Shown: positions 1 to 7,376 of the stretch, piece by piece
Layout of the letters: each line of letters starts with the position of its first letter
Position numbering within the stretch: the first letter of the stretch is position 1
NCBI GenBank assembly: GCA_937868205.1
Contig: CALMMC010000067.1
Location: forward strand, 1-13,453
Direction: 5' to 3'
DNA length: 13,453 bases
Source: JAAZPG01 sp012797375
GTDB lineage: Bacteria; Acidobacteriota; Aminicenantia; Aminicenantales; UBA4085
Notes under the pieces: model-generated
Told to the model about the DNA's origin: nothing
Database searches by the model: none
What the model saw: the letters and a program-made list of their open reading frames with translations, nothing else
Position numbers and translations under genes: made by a program

Positions 1-200
1 CTCCAGTCCTCCGTATATTCGACCAGGTAGCAGATCGTAAGTCTGATATAGGACTCGACGGATGGAAAAACGCCGACGACCCGGCTTCGCCGGCGGATCT
101 CGCGATTCAACCGCTCCTGGCCGTTGGCCGAGGAGATCCGTTTCTTGTCGATGTCCGGGAAATCATAGAACGAGAGGGAGTCGTCCAAACCCTCCTCCTC
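1..200 (-). pseudogene. IS256-family transposase, C-terminal fragment
   Basis: Reading the minus strand in the frame ending at position 3 gives about 65 codons without a stop. They match the C-terminal signature of IS256/Mutator transposases: DDSLSFYDFP, then ISSANGQERLNREIRRRSRV, then VVGVFP, and finally YLVEYTEDW at the window edge. These enzymes excise and insert their IS by a DDE mechanism. The visible part is downstream of the core catalytic region, although the ERLNREIRRR block is among the best conserved in the family. Homology begins abruptly near 197-200, where the CoA-ligase fragment ends, so the N-terminal bulk of the transposase is absent on this side. The last codons run off the left edge. 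It could be a genuine IS remnant or a chimeric assembly join at a multi-copy IS. Confidence 0.88.
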
Positions 201-1402
201 TCCACCCACTTTCTCATAAACCTCACCGCCGCGTCGCAATCCCTGAACACCGGGATCCCGGCCTCCTCGAGCATCGCGCACAGCGGGTCGTAATCCGCCC
301 CCGAATCGACATTGACGACAAACGGCTTGTCGGTCGCCTTGCTGATCTCGATCAGCCGCTTCCCGATGCTCCCCTCGCCTTCCATATCCTCCCTGTGCCC
401 CTCCCCCGCCGGCAGCGTCTGAAGCACCGGGCCCAAGGGAAGAGGCGAGATGACCGCGCAATCCACCCCCGGGTCGTCGAGCACCGCCCCCGCGGCCGCG
501 GCGAACGCCGCGTCGTCGGCCACCGGCGTCACGTCCAAGGGATTCCGGCTGTCCTGGATCTTGTTGATCCCCAGCGGGGCCAGCGCCTCCCCGATCCGCC
601 GCATCGTCTCGGTGGAAAAAGCGGCCGGCTCCAGCCGTTCCTCCCCGTTCCCGAGGTTGTCTGACATGACGACGCATTCGAACCCGGCGTTGCTCATCAG
701 GGCGACGCGGTTCCCGTCGACGCGCTTTCCGCCTAACAGCAAAGCCCCGGAAACGAAGCTCTCGAACTCGGCGATCGTATCGGCGATGAGGGCGCCCGCG
801 TCCTCGAAAACAGCCCGGAAAAGCTCGTAATCAGCCCCCGGCCTCGCCTCCGTTTTTTTCTCCGGCTTCTTTTCTTCTCCCTTATCCATCCCCCCATCCA
901 TCCGCTTTTCCATCCCCGCGCTCGCGCCGGCTATCGCACCCGCCCTCACGCTCATCCCCGCGCTTTTTTCCGCTGCCCATTCTCCTCTCTCGCTCCGCTC
1001 TCTCTCCTCCGTCCCTTCCGCGCTTCCCTCCCCCCGCGTCCACTTTTTTCCCCTCTCCACCCCGATTCCGTCCAATTCCTCCGCCCCTGATCCTTCTTTC
1101 GCCGGGGAACGGCCGCCCTTATAAATGATCACGCTCCGTCCGGGCGACCGGGTGATCTCCCGGACCGCCTTGGCCGCCAGATACCCGTCTCCCGCCATAA
1201 AGCTCTCGACGTAGACCGCGACCACCTTCACCTCGGTCTCGTCTCTTAGAAAACGCAGATAATCCGAGAGGCGCAGGTCCGCTTGGCTCCCCAGCGAAAT
1301 CGCGTACAGCGGCTCAAGCCAAGGCCGGCGGGAGATCCGGCTGATGAGGAAGGCCCCGCTTTCGCTGAGATACGCCAACGGATGAGCCTTGTCTTTGGGC
1401 AT
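107..1402 (-). CDS. Partial duplicate of ADP-forming CoA synthetase (C-terminal half, catalytic-His segment replaced)
   Basis: This 431-codon frame begins 12 bp after the stop of the full-length synthetase and aligns to that protein's residues from about 470 to its C-terminus. Examples are YLSESGAFLISRISR against YVSQSGAFMISRISR, and a ~47-residue block around ADTIAEFES that is about 74% identical by eye. It lacks the ATP-grasp and CoA-binding halves. In the intact enzyme a Ser-Ser-His-Thr-Ala-Ser loop carries the phosphorylated histidine; here it is replaced by an 85-residue charged, low-complexity stretch (residues ~103-188, bases ~839-1096). Homology ends at residue ~400 (FMRKWV); the last ~30 residues are an out-of-frame reading of the adjoining transposase fragment. 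A weak GAGGG lies just before the ATG, so translation coupled to the upstream gene is possible. It cannot act alone as a CoA ligase. It may be a decaying duplicate or a non-catalytic partner. The preserved frame and conserved residues argue against pure decay. Confidence 0.7.
   Translation of the reverse strand: MPKDKAHPLAYLSESGAFLISRISRRPWLEPLYAISLGSQADLRLSDYLRFLRDETEVKVVAVYVESFMAGDGYLAAKAVREITRSPGRSVIIYKGGRSPAKEGSGAEELDGIGVERGKKWTRGEGSAEGTEERERSERGEWAAEKSAGMSVRAGAIAGASAGMEKRMDGGMDKGEEKKPEKKTEARPGADYELFRAVFEDAGALIADTIAEFESFVSGALLLGGKRVDGNRVALMSNAGFECVVMSDNLGNGEERLEPAAFSTETMRRIGEALAPLGINKIQDSRNPLDVTPVADDAAFAAAAGAVLDDPGVDCAVISPLPLGPVLQTLPAGEGHREDMEGEGSIGKRLIEISKATDKPFVVNVDSGADYDPLCAMLEEAGIPVFRDCDAAVRFMRKWVERRRVWTTPSRSMISRTSTRNGSPRPTARSG
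839..1096 (-). other. Low-complexity insertion inside the duplicated CoA-ligase fragment
   Basis: On the plus strand this tract is pyrimidine-rich, with many ctctc, cccc and tttt runs. On the coding strand it gives residues ~103-188, dominated by Glu, Lys, Arg, Gly and Ala. The flanks resume perfect-frame homology to the neighbouring paralogue: KGGRSP before it, and ADYELFRAVFEDAG after it, which matches GDYGICKAVLEEAG. It occupies the position of the phosphohistidine loop of the paralogue. No repeat unit or domain was recognised in it. Confidence 0.7.
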
Positions 1403-1414
1403 GCGCCCTCGTCC

Positions 1415-3808
1415 TCACCGCTTCGTCGCCGCTCCCGCGAACTTCCTCAGGAACTTGACCGCCGCGTCGCAATCCCGGAACACCGGGATGCCGGCCTCCT
1501 GGAGCAGATCGGCCAGCGGGTCGTACAAGACGCCGGCGTCGATGCTGACGACGAACGGCTTGTCCGTCGCCTTGAAAATCTCGATCAACCTCGGGCCGAC
1601 GCTCGAGGGATCGTAGACGTTCTGGGGATGCCCTTCGGCCGGAGCGATCGTCTGCAGGGACCCGGTCAGCGGATGCACCGAAATGACCGCGCAATCCACC
1701 CCGGGATCCTCCAAGACGGCCTGGGCGCAGGCGGAGAAGACCGTGTCGTCGGCCACGGGCGTCGTGTCGAGCGGATTGCGGACGTCTTGGAACTTGTCGA
1801 TCCCGAGGGAGGCCAGGGCCTCCTCCAGCTTCCGTTTCGTTTCGTCCGTATAGACGGCCAGCTCGAGGGTTCCACCGCTCCCCGTCCCGTTCCGGAGGTT
1901 GTCCGACATGATGACGCTTTCGAATCCGGCCGTGCTCATCATGACGACCCGGTTTCCGGCCCAGCGCTTTCCGCCGAGCATCAGCGCGCCGGAAAGGTAA
2001 CTTTCGAACTCGGCGATCGTGTCGGCCACGATGACCCCGGCTTCCTCAAGCACGGCCTTGCAGATGCCGTAGTCGCCGGCCACGGAGGCTGTGTGGCTGG
2101 AGGTCGCCAGACGCCCCTCCGGCGAGCGGCCGCTCTTGTAGGCAATGACGTACCGGCCGGGAACTCGGGTGATTTCCCGGGCCGCCGCGGCCGTCGGGTA
2201 CGCGTCGCCCGGCTTGAATCCCTCGATATAGAGGGCGACGACCTTCGCTTCAGGCTCATCCTTGAGGTAGCGGAGATAATCAGAGACGCGCAGGTCGATC
2301 TGGTTGCCGATGGAAATGCCGTAGAGCGGGACGAAGCGCTGGAGGCGGGAAATCCGGCTGATCATGAACGCCCCGCTCTGGCTGACGTAGACCAGGCCGG
2401 GGATCCCGGTTTTGGGAAAGCGGAGCTTGTAGCGGGGGATGAACGTCGTGTCGTAAGAGCCCGGCCGGCTGTAGATCCCGAGGCAGTTTCCGCCGTTGAC
2501 CGCGGGCGCGGGCCGGCCGGCCTTGCGGCTCTCGGCCAAAAGGTCGACGATCTTCTTCTCGATGGACTGGGTCCCGGACTTTTCCCCCATCCCGCCGGCG
2601 ATGATGATCACCGAGCGGGCCTTGTCGTGGGCGATGAGATCGCGCATAACCGGCTCGCACTGCTCGGCGCTCAGGGTGAGGACGAACATGTCCACCGTCT
2701 CCGGCAGGTCGGCCACGGTGGGGACGCACCGGCAACCCTCGATCCCGGCGAGGCCCGGCTTGACCACGTAGACGCGGTCCTTCGGAAAGCCCATCTCGAT
2801 GACGTTGTTGAGGATGACATGCCCGAGATTCATTTTCTCCGAGACGCCGATGACGCCGATCGAGGCGGGCCGAAGCAGCGGGCGGATCCCGGCGACGGGG
2901 CGGTTTTTGACGTCCACGTGGTCGCGGGAGAAGCGGCACAGCAGATCGAGCGGCACGAGGCGGCCGGCCCGGACGACGAAGGGATTGACCTCGATCTCCT
3001 CGATGACAACCCGCGAGGCCGGCCCGAACGGCGAATAATGCGCGGTCAGGGCCTGGAACCGGGCGTAGGTCTCCCGGAGGACGGCCGGCTTGAGGGGGGC
3101 CGGCTTGCCGCGGAAGGGCTTGACCAGCTTGTCGTAAACGGCCGCCGCGGAGAGGTGGTCGAGGATTTTTTTTGGGGCGAGAAGATGGGCCGAGGCCATG
3201 GCCGCGGCCGTCCCTTCCTTGAGGCGCTCGCCGAGATATTCAACCTCGACGCCTCCGGCTCCGAAGGTCACGACCGGCCCGAACTCGCGGGAATTGCGGG
3301 CCCCGAGAAGAAGCTCCGAGCCGAAGCCGAACTTCTCGAAAGCGACCTGCTCGCAGACGAGGACCCCTCGGATGTCGGCCGCAACGTCCTTAGCGGTGAG
3401 GCCGGCGGGGGAAGAGGAGGAAGCTGCGGCGGCGGGAGCGGCCCCCCTGGCCGCGGAATCGGAATGGGCCTTGGACCAGGCCAGGAAGCGTCCGGGAACT
3501 TCGGCGATCATCTTCTTGATGGCCGCGTTGGCCGCGGGGGCGGAGGCCTTGACGAAGGCGACGCCGCCGACGTCGGTTTTGTGCTGGATGAGCGGGGCGA
3601 CGATCTTGAGGACGAGGCCGGCCGGAGATTTGAGGGCGGCGACGTCGGCCGCCGAGAGCTTTTTTCCAGCGGGGACGAACTTGTGGCGGGGGACGGCGAC
3701 GCCGGCCATCTTGAGCATGGCATAGCCTTCGGGCTCGAGCAGGAAGCGGCGGCCGTCGGCCTCGGCCTTGGCGAAGATCGCGTCGATTTTCTTAAAGTCG
3801 GTGGTCAT
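1415..3808 (-). CDS. Acetate/acyl-CoA ligase (ADP-forming), fused beta-alpha form
   Basis: Converts an acyl-CoA, ADP and phosphate to the free acid, CoA and ATP (reversible), in the cytoplasm. The protein has 797 residues. Residues 1-~290 are the ATP-grasp (beta) part, with KIVAPLIQHKTDVGGV near 68-83 and the metal-binding EIEVNP at 271-276. Residues ~305-405 are the CoA-binding Rossmann domain (SIGVIGVSEKMNLGHVILN). Residues ~440-797 are the two flavodoxin-like ligase domains, with NCLGIYSRPGS at 441-451, YVSQSGAF at 474-481 and the phosphohistidine loop SSHTASVAG with His572. An upstream in-frame ATG exists at 3898. The start at 3808 is preferred because GAGGGAG lies 5 bases upstream and because the earlier ATG falls inside a hairpin. 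It lies 162 bp downstream of the CitF-like gene and was probably co-transcribed with it. Residues ~118-136 are an Ala/Ser-rich insertion. Substrate preference (acetyl, aryl-acetyl or branched) cannot be read from sequence. Confidence 0.9.
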   Translation of the reverse strand: MTTDFKKIDAIFAKAEADGRRFLLEPEGYAMLKMAGVAVPRHKFVPAGKKLSAADVAALKSPAGLVLKIVAPLIQHKTDVGGVAFVKASAPAANAAIKKMIAEVPGRFLAWSKAHSDSAARGAAPAAAASSSSPAGLTAKDVAADIRGVLVCEQVAFEKFGFGSELLLGARNSREFGPVVTFGAGGVEVEYLGERLKEGTAAAMASAHLLAPKKILDHLSAAAVYDKLVKPFRGKPAPLKPAVLRETYARFQALTAHYSPFGPASRVVIEEIEVNPFVVRAGRLVPLDLLCRFSRDHVDVKNRPVAGIRPLLRPASIGVIGVSEKMNLGHVILNNVIEMGFPKDRVYVVKPGLAGIEGCRCVPTVADLPETVDMFVLTLSAEQCEPVMRDLIAHDKARSVIIIAGGMGEKSGTQSIEKKIVDLLAESRKAGRPAPAVNGGNCLGIYSRPGSYDTTFIPRYKLRFPKTGIPGLVYVSQSGAFMISRISRLQRFVPLYGISIGNQIDLRVSDYLRYLKDEPEAKVVALYIEGFKPGDAYPTAAAAREITRVPGRYVIAYKSGRSPEGRLATSSHTASVAGDYGICKAVLEEAGVIVADTIAEFESYLSGALMLGGKRWAGNRVVMMSTAGFESVIMSDNLRNGTGSGGTLELAVYTDETKRKLEEALASLGIDKFQDVRNPLDTTPVADDTVFSACAQAVLEDPGVDCAVISVHPLTGSLQTIAPAEGHPQNVYDPSSVGPRLIEIFKATDKPFVVSIDAGVLYDPLADLLQEAGIPVFRDCDAAVKFLRKFAGAATKR

Positions 3809-3889
3809 GAAGACTCCCTCGATGAGCGGCGATACGAGAAACTTGAAATAGGAGACAGGATCCCAAGACGCAAAAGAAACGGGAGCCCC

Positions 3890-3915
3890 GGTCCCCATTC
3901 ATAAGAATGGGGACC
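3890..3915. promoter_or_regulatory. Perfect 11-bp stem hairpin between citF-like gene and CoA ligase
   Basis: Two perfectly complementary 11-base arms (GGTCCCCATTC and GAATGGGGACC) are separated by a 4-base loop. It lies about 80 bases before the start of the CoA ligase, in the 162-bp gap behind the CitF-like gene. On the minus strand it is followed by mixed sequence rather than a clean U-run, so it is not a convincing Rho-independent terminator. An mRNA-processing or partial-attenuation element, or one member of a genome repeat family, is equally possible. Confidence 0.6.
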
Positions 3916-3970
3916 GATCTCCCCCCTTTCGCGCGTCTTCTTTATCCGCGTCTCTCATTTCCCCCCTTTT

Positions 3971-5530
3971 CTACTCGGTCTTGCGAATGACGTCAAGCAG
4001 CGTGCCGTCGCGCCATTCAATGGCGTGAACGATGTCGCCGGTCGCCTGCGGCGCGGACGGAATGGTCCCGAAAGCCTTGGCCGCCTCGACCGACTTGGTG
4101 TGCAGCTCCTCGATCGAGATCATTTTCAGCCCAACCGCGGCCCCGTTTGCCAGGAGAGCATCTTTATAAATGGAGGCGCCGGCCGGATTGACCGCCACGA
4201 ATTCCTCGGTCACGACGACGTCGATCACCTCGCCCGGCGTCGTCCGGGTGTAGACTTTTTGGACGACCTTGGGGAAACCCTTGCCGTTCTTGCCGGTGGC
4301 CAGGGGCAGGAAGATGATCGTCAAGGCGGACCCGGCGGCGACGTCCTGTCCCCCGCCGATCCCGCCGATGATCCGGCCGCCGGCGCAGACGGTGTTGACG
4401 TTGAAGCCCAGGTCGACCTCCAGGGCCGAGAGCACGGCGGCGTCGAGCATATTGACCGCTACTTCCTTGTTGGCCGTCGAGGCGTAGTAGCCGGTCGAGA
4501 CTTCGTGATGGTTGGGATTTTCGAGCATCGAGGCGATCACCCGGGGCGAGGGCTCGAACATCTGCCCGTTCATCAGGTGCCGGACCGTCCCCTCCTCGAG
4601 CATGTCGACGTGGAGGGACGTGATCCCGCCGATGGTGAAATGAGCCTGGATCTTCCTCTCCTTGAGGATGGTCCGGATGTCGTCCAAGACGACCAGGCCG
4701 GCCCCGCTTCCGACCTGGAAGCCGAACCCGTCCCGGATCACCCCGGCCGCCTTCATCACCCCGGTCACGTTGGCCGAGACCCGGGCGTTGAACGGGTTGG
4801 CCTTGGCCTTGGGGATGTCGAGGGTGCCCGAACCGATGCCGGAGTTCAAGCCGGCGCAAGCCACCGGGACGACGAAATCGACCAGCTCCATGGAAATCCG
4901 GGCCGGCAGGACGAGCCTCTCGCTGACGGTCCCGGCAAGCAGGCAGACATAATCGGCGAACTCGGCGTCGGCCGCGAACAGCCCGATCGGGCCGCAGAGC
5001 TCTTCCGGCTTGCCCTGGAGGCCGTTGGCGTTGCCGTAGCGGTCGGCGATGGGGACGGGGCCGAAGGCGACCTTGACCCGCACCTCGCCGGTCTGGAGCT
5101 TCCGGACTCGGTCGCCGTGGGAAACCCCGACGGTCACCCAGGGGAGGACCTCCCCTTTCGTGATGTGATCGCCGAGCGTCCGGTAGGGATTGCCGTAGAG
5201 CCCGCCGATCACCCCGTCGCGGACCGCTTCGATCAGCCAGGGATCAACGTGGTCGAAGTAGGCATTGCCGTAGATGAGGATGCCTTTTTTCCCGGTCTCC
5301 CGGAGCTTTTCGACGACCATCTTCAGGCCGGTGTCGCCGGTCCGGTAATAATGCGGATAGGAGATGGTGTCACCGTCGCGGATGACGTCCATGACGGCGT
5401 CGAGAGTGGTGACTTTAGACTGGCGGTGGGGGATGCGCTCGGCCACGCGGCGGCCGTGGAACCGGCCGGTTTGGGGGGCGGGATCAAAGGCCGAGACGAA
5501 GGGCTTATAGTCGTGATTGTTGATTTTCAT
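3971..5530 (-). CDS. CitF-like citrate lyase alpha subunit / CoA-transferase (orphan)
   Basis: 519 residues, close to the length of bacterial CitF, the citrate:acyl-carrier CoA-transferase subunit of citrate lyase. Matching blocks run the whole length: AFGPVPIADRYGNANG (155-170), DGFGFQVGSGAG (267-278), HFTIGGIT with DMLEEGTVRHLM (297-320), ENPNHHEVSTGYYA (337-350), LDAAVLSALEVDLGFNVN (362-379), TPGEVIDVVVTEEFVAVNP (431-449) and a C-terminal RDGTLLDVI. The start at 5530 has AAAGGAG nine bases upstream; an earlier in-frame ATG at 5590 lacks this. No citE (beta lyase), citD (acyl carrier), citC or citX gene lies beside it; its downstream neighbour is the ADP-forming CoA ligase. That context suggests a stand-alone CoA-transferase working with the ligase, but this is inference. 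A citrate lyase with the other subunits elsewhere remains possible. Confidence 0.85.
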   Translation of the reverse strand: MKINNHDYKPFVSAFDPAPQTGRFHGRRVAERIPHRQSKVTTLDAVMDVIRDGDTISYPHYYRTGDTGLKMVVEKLRETGKKGILIYGNAYFDHVDPWLIEAVRDGVIGGLYGNPYRTLGDHITKGEVLPWVTVGVSHGDRVRKLQTGEVRVKVAFGPVPIADRYGNANGLQGKPEELCGPIGLFAADAEFADYVCLLAGTVSERLVLPARISMELVDFVVPVACAGLNSGIGSGTLDIPKAKANPFNARVSANVTGVMKAAGVIRDGFGFQVGSGAGLVVLDDIRTILKERKIQAHFTIGGITSLHVDMLEEGTVRHLMNGQMFEPSPRVIASMLENPNHHEVSTGYYASTANKEVAVNMLDAAVLSALEVDLGFNVNTVCAGGRIIGGIGGGQDVAAGSALTIIFLPLATGKNGKGFPKVVQKVYTRTTPGEVIDVVVTEEFVAVNPAGASIYKDALLANGAAVGLKMISIEELHTKSVEAAKAFGTIPSAPQATGDIVHAIEWRDGTLLDVIRKTE

Positions 5531-5604
5531 ATGAGATGCTCCTTTGATGATTTTCCGGCCCGCCAAGGTCATATCAGACAGGGGGGTCAATGAAGCTAGG
5601 AGAA

Positions 5605-5633
5605 AAGGTATCCGATTCGGGCTGTTTTATCAA
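5605..5633 (-). promoter_or_regulatory. Candidate sigma70 promoter for the citF-like / CoA ligase operon
   Basis: On the minus strand, TTGATA (5633-5628) and TACCTT (5610-5605) are separated by exactly 17 bases. This places a start of transcription about 70 bases before the CitF-like ATG. The -35 box is a good match and the -10 box only fair. Nothing else in the 196-bp divergent gap fits better on this strand. Confidence 0.35.
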
Positions 5634-5709
5634 GGGACCTGAAGAGAAATACACCCGCTTTGAGAATTTTTAAATTTCCTAACGTCTAAATATTATGACG
5701 GCACCGGTA

Positions 5710-5715
5710 TATAAT
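5710..5715 (+). promoter_or_regulatory. TATAAT box just upstream of the DUF488 gene
   Basis: A perfect TATAAT ends 11 bases before the ATG at 5727, so any transcript from it would be almost leaderless. No good -35 box sits 16-18 bases upstream. The surrounding tract is AT-rich, which raises the odds of a chance match. There is only a weak purine run (GAAGAAG) directly before the start codon, which would suit leaderless or weak initiation. Confidence 0.3.
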
Positions 5716-5726
5716 ATCCGAAGAAG

Positions 5727-6170
5727 ATGAACGCGAAATACTTTTTTACGATCGGCTACGAAGGCCGGTATATCGAAGATTTCGTTTCAAATCTAAAATC
5801 CCATAATATTCAACGGCTTATCGATATCCGGGAGATCCCCATCTCACGAAAGAAGGGTTTCTCAAAAACGATTTTGAAAAGCATACTGGAAGCGGAAAAT
5901 ATCGAATACATCCATATTCGTGCGTTGGGAAGCCCATCGGATATTAGACATAAATTGAAAGGCAATCTCGATTTTGAGGATTTTTCCCGTTTATACATGA
6001 ATCATCTCCTTCAGCAGGCTGAATCGCTTCAAAAAGTCATCCGCGACATCGACGAAAAAACCTCCTGTTTCATGTGTTTTGAAAAAGCTCCGGCAAACTG
6101 CCATCGATCGCTCGTCGCGAAGAAAATTCTTGATATCACCGGTCAAGGATATCAGGTTCATCATATTTGA
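5727..6170 (+). CDS. DUF488 family protein
   Basis: 147 residues, the usual size of DUF488. The N-terminal FTIGYEGR (7-14), the LIDIREIPISRKKGFSK block (31-47) and the C-terminal CFMCFEKAPANCHR block (114-127, with Cys114, Cys117, Cys125 and His126) are the family signatures. The biochemical role of DUF488 proteins is not established. The conserved Cys/His cluster suggests metal or nucleotide binding, and members often sit in accessory regions. It is AT-rich compared with the flanking metabolic genes. Its stop TGA overlaps the start of the next gene by four bases (TTGA), so the two were probably translated as a pair. It is transcribed opposite to both flanking metabolic operons. All of this points to an acquired cassette. 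Confidence 0.85.
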   Translation: MNAKYFFTIGYEGRYIEDFVSNLKSHNIQRLIDIREIPISRKKGFSKTILKSILEAENIEYIHIRALGSPSDIRHKLKGNLDFEDFSRLYMNHLLQQAESLQKVIRDIDEKTSCFMCFEKAPANCHRSLVAKKILDITGQGYQVHHI

Positions 6171-6946
6171 AAACATCCGGTTTTGATACAAAAGAAATTC
6201 TCATATGCGTTAAAGCCTATCCTATCGCCAGCGTGTCCTACGGCGAAACCGTCTGTTGCGCCGGAATCGATATCAAATCACAGGAATGGATCCGCTTATA
6301 TCCTGTTCCATTTAGAGATCTCGAATCGGACCAAAGGTTTAAAAAATACAGCATCATCGAGACAAAATGCGTCAAAGCCGGCGATGACCTTCGTCCCGAA
6401 AGTTATCGAATTCAGTCTTCATCAATTAAAATTCTGAAATATTTATCTACCGATCAAAAATGGAAAGAAAGAAAAGAGGTCGTATTGAAAGCTCCTCGGA
6501 CAACCTTTTGTCAATTAAAACTCGATCAAACTGTTCATAACACATCGCTCGGACTGATCAAACCGAAGCGAATTGCTTTCGAGGCGAAAAAGAGGCGAGG
6601 TTCGAATTTGGAAAAGAAAATTCAAGCATATGCACAGCCCGGCTTATTCGATAAACCCAAAAAAATGATTGAAGAAATTCATTTCCAATTCTACTATCAT
6701 TTTTTCTGCGATTCAGCGGGAAATTGCCCCGGCCATTCGTTGTCAATTATCGACTGGGAAATTATGCAAGCGTTTCGAAAATGGCGAACGAGATATTTGG
6801 ATACCGCGATATTATTGGAAAAAATAAAAAGCAGATGGCTCGATATTGTCGATCCGGCAAAAAAAGACGCTTTTTTGTATGTTGGAAACCTTCATCGTTT
6901 CCCGAACGAGTTTACGGTTTTAGGCGTTTTCTGGCCGCCTCAATAA
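6167..6946 (+). CDS. Uncharacterised protein paired with DUF488 (WIRLYPVPFR motif)
   Basis: 259 residues, starting at a TTG whose last bases form the stop of the DUF488 gene. No ATG in frame is nearby, so the overlapped TTG is the best start. Near the N-terminus is VKAYPIASVSYGETVCCAGID (15-35) followed by WIRLYPVPFR (41-50). This pattern recalls a family of uncharacterised ~250-residue proteins seen beside DUF488; I believe it has been described as containing two OB-like folds, but I cannot verify that here. The middle is Lys/Arg-rich (FEAKKRRGSNLEKK), consistent with nucleic-acid binding. The C-terminal half has HFQFYYHFFCDS and CPGHSLSIIDWEIMQAFRKW, and ends in NEFTVLGVFWPPQ. There is no signal peptide or membrane segment. 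The four-base overlap argues for a functional pair with DUF488. Function unknown. Confidence 0.75.
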   Translation: MKTSGFDTKEILICVKAYPIASVSYGETVCCAGIDIKSQEWIRLYPVPFRDLESDQRFKKYSIIETKCVKAGDDLRPESYRIQSSSIKILKYLSTDQKWKERKEVVLKAPRTTFCQLKLDQTVHNTSLGLIKPKRIAFEAKKRRGSNLEKKIQAYAQPGLFDKPKKMIEEIHFQFYYHFFCDSAGNCPGHSLSIIDWEIMQAFRKWRTRYLDTAILLEKIKSRWLDIVDPAKKDAFLYVGNLHRFPNEFTVLGVFWPPQ

Positions 6947-6953
6947 TCCCAAC

Positions 6954-7376
6954 TCAAGACAAATCGGAATTTTTTTTCACCCATCCCATCTTTTCCAGCG
7001 CTTGAACGAGTTCCGGACGCATAACCCACTTATAAAATTGTATTTCTTCGTTTTGGTCAGGCGTTTTCCCATATGATAATGTCCGCCACCAATGATCGCA
7101 ATTCGGGTTAGGACTTCCCGGGACATACTTCAATTCATCAGCTATACGATGCGCAAGAATCCCGTAATTAAGATTAGCTTCAGAATAACCGGTAAAACCT
7201 ACTTTTTCCGCTAATTGAGTCGTATTGATTGTATGCTTTGGAGAATAGTACTGCGCCTCGATCATCGGCAATTCTTTATGATCGTAAATCCCTTTTCCCG
7301 AATCACGCACGGCGAGTAACGCTTTCCGAAACTCCTCCGGCGTGGCAATAGGAGTTGGATCCTCAAAATCAATCAT
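6954..7376 (-). CDS. Small unknown protein overlapping the end of iorB
   Basis: 140 residues from the ATG at 7376, which overlaps the last bases of iorB (ATGATTGA), so translation could be coupled to iorB. A frame extension to 7400 lies wholly inside iorB and is less likely. Visible features are EAQYYSPKHTINTTQLAEKVGF, then YSEANLNYGILAHRIADEL, and a C-terminal WVMRPELVQALEKMGWV. The order resembles a small domain I associate with the N-termini of some HNH-nuclease-linked proteins: a ~20-residue 'PxHTxTxTQLAxxVG' segment followed by 'NLxYGxLA'. No nuclease motif is present here, so this is only a hint. Base composition is AT-rich like the two plus-strand genes it faces. Its stop is only seven bases from the stop of the convergent neighbour. 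Confidence 0.65.
   Translation of the reverse strand: MIDFEDPTPIATPEEFRKALLAVRDSGKGIYDHKELPMIEAQYYSPKHTINTTQLAEKVGFTGYSEANLNYGILAHRIADELKYVPGSPNPNCDHWWRTLSYGKTPDQNEEIQFYKWVMRPELVQALEKMGWVKKNSDLS

Noticed and set aside
1283..3904. Very long open frame on the plus strand opposite the CoA ligase
   Set aside because: It is antisense to a protein with clear domain matches throughout; high GC makes long stop-free antisense frames common. No recognisable motif was found in it.
4025..5593. Long plus-strand frame opposite the CitF-like gene
   Set aside because: Complement shadow of a well-supported gene; the translation is Asp/Gly/Val/Arg-rich without domain features.
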